DNA of 25,347 nucleotides from DASRCB01 sp035653295. Its GTDB lineage: Bacteria; Acidobacteriota; Terriglobia; Bryobacterales; Bryobacteraceae. Where the stretch lies: positions 1-25,347 of the forward strand of contig DASRCB010000361.1 in NCBI GenBank assembly GCA_035653295.1. The letters are read 5' to 3'. The stretch's first letter is position 1, and each line of letters begins with the position of its first letter. Below the pieces are notes generated by a model. The model was given only the letters and a program-made list of their open reading frames with translations, did no database searches and had not been told where the DNA came from. Shown in pieces: positions 24,563-25,347 of the stretch. The translations under genes and the position numbers were made by a program.

Positions 24563-25347
24563 ATGACCCTGGAAGAGATGGAAAGAGAGTACGTTGCGCT
24601 CCGCCAGCAGGCCGAAGCTGTGCGGAGCTATCTTTGACGCACCCGCCAAACAGGCCGAACTGACCCGCCTCGAACAGCAGATATCCGACCCCGAGTTCTG
24701 GAACCAGCCGGAAAAAAGCCAGAAGGTGATGCAGGACCGCAAGCGCCTCGAGGAAGCGGTATCCCACGAGGGTGAGGTGGCCTCGCTCACCTCCGATCTG
24801 GACACCCTGTTCGAGCTCGCGCGGGAAGGCGAAGACGTCACCGGCGACATCGAGCCGGCCATGCGCTCCTTCCGCAAACGCCTTGACGAGCTCGAAACCA
24901 GCATGCTCATGTCCGGCGAGAACGATTCCCGCAGCGCCATCCTCACCATCCATCCCGGCGCCGGCGGCACGGAAAGCCAGGACTGGGCCGAAATGCTCCT
25001 GCGCATGTACCTGCGCTGGTGCGAGCGCCACGGCTACGAAGCCACCATCACCGATCGGCTCGAGGGCGAAGGCGCCGGCATCAAATCCGCCACCGTGGAA
25101 GTGAACGGCCCCGACGCCTACGGCCAGCTTCAGTCGGAGATCGGCGTGCACCGCCTCGTTCGGATCTCGCCCTTCGACGCCAACGCGCGCCGCCACACCT
25201 CGTTTGCTTCTGTCTTCGTCTACCCCCAGATCGACGAGGACGTCAAAATCGAGATCAAGCCGGAAGACCTGAAGGTGGACGTCTTTCGCGCCAGCGGCGC
25301 CGGCGGCCAGCACGTTAACCGCACCGAATCGGCGGTCCGCTTCACCC
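24563..25347 (+). CDS. prfB: Peptide chain release factor 2, with programmed +1 frameshift (3' end outside window)
   Basis: ATG at 24563 opens a 24-codon frame (MTLEEMEREYVALRQQ ... RSYL) ending in TGA at 24635-24637. Skipping T24635 after CTT continues into DAPAKQAELTRLEQQ and the rest of RF2 up to the right edge, giving about 261 residues. Domain 2 carries the RF2 specificity motif SPF (RISPFDANARRHTSF), and the peptidyl-hydrolysis motif GGQ is present (SGAGGQHVNRTESAV) close to the edge. RF2 reads UGA and UAA at the ribosome and releases the peptide. Because its own early stop is UGA, low RF2 raises frameshifting and hence RF2 synthesis. I see no strong ribosome binding site before 24563; the in-frame ATG at 24578 is an alternative start. 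Confidence 0.93.
24622..24638 (+). promoter_or_regulatory. prfB +1 frameshift site
   Basis: GCGGAGCTATCTTTGAC contains the slippery CTT-TGA-C, with the same CTT TGA C as in E. coli prfB. The internal Shine-Dalgarno-like GGAG ends one base before TAT, whereas E. coli has AGGGGG directly before TAT; this stimulator is therefore weaker. Autoregulation through UGA termination is the known function of this element. Confidence 0.92.

Noticed and set aside
24549..24566. Five-codon upstream ORF (ATG CAT TCA CCA ACA TGA) overlapping the prfB start as ATGA
   Set aside because: It has no ribosome binding site, and the candidate -10 at 24541-24546 would place the transcription start after its ATG. Probably chance.
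1..25347. tRNA, rRNA, CRISPR array, prophage or insertion sequence
   Set aside because: I found no cloverleaf, no spacer-repeat periodicity, and no transposase or integrase motif. The only repeats are those reported.

Overview
The window looks like a chromosomal segment from a high-GC, soil-type Acidobacteriota, probably near Bryobacterales / Candidatus Solibacter. This is inferred from the gene content: a quinoprotein dehydrogenase paired with a two-haem cytochrome c of a type frequent there, a Tat-exported Gfo/Idh/MocA oxidoreductase, large secreted Ig/LamG proteins, quinol-type NorB with NnrS and RIC, and the RF2 frameshift. No rRNA, tRNA, CRISPR array, transposase or phage gene was seen. 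Most of the long alternative reading frames are antisense or out-of-frame shadows, as expected at this GC content.

Left part (1-4145, minus strand): a very large secreted protein runs off the left edge. It has a TTG start, a signal peptide, a PQQ-like beta-propeller, two Ig-like domains and at least two tandem DUF2341+LamG modules. A 73-residue helix-turn-helix protein lies just upstream. 4273-8571 (minus): a tightly coupled three-gene operon encodes an AsmA-like protein, an exported esterase, and an exported fusion of a LecA-like domain, an LssY-C domain and an alpha/beta hydrolase. 8671-11854: two small unknown proteins, an MFS transporter (plus) and an isoprenylcysteine-methyltransferase-like membrane protein (minus). 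11908-14162 (plus): a cytochrome c and a PQQ-dependent alcohol dehydrogenase with overlapping ORFs, a likely periplasmic oxidation module.

14170-16025 (minus): a Gfo/Idh/MocA oxidoreductase is translationally coupled to a membrane-anchored lysozyme-like protein. 16237-22595 (minus): a nitric-oxide defence cluster in the order larA-like, crp/fnr-like, ric, nnrS, norB. Almost every junction is a 1- or 4-base overlap; the exception is the 44-base gap before ric, which holds a TGA-N6-TCA palindrome that could be the regulator's own operator. With no nitrite reductase in the window, NO detoxification is likelier than complete denitrification. Hairpin-forming direct repeats follow norB.

Right part: a class 3 lipase (plus), FabH (minus, TTG start with a good ribosome binding site), and prfB (plus, running off the right edge) with the classical in-frame TGA and +1 programmed frameshift. 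The most unusual items are the three-module hydrolase, the tandem DUF2341/LamG protein, the larA-like gene fused by overlap to the NO regulator, the candidate operator over the regulator's stop codon, and the repeat cluster after norB.
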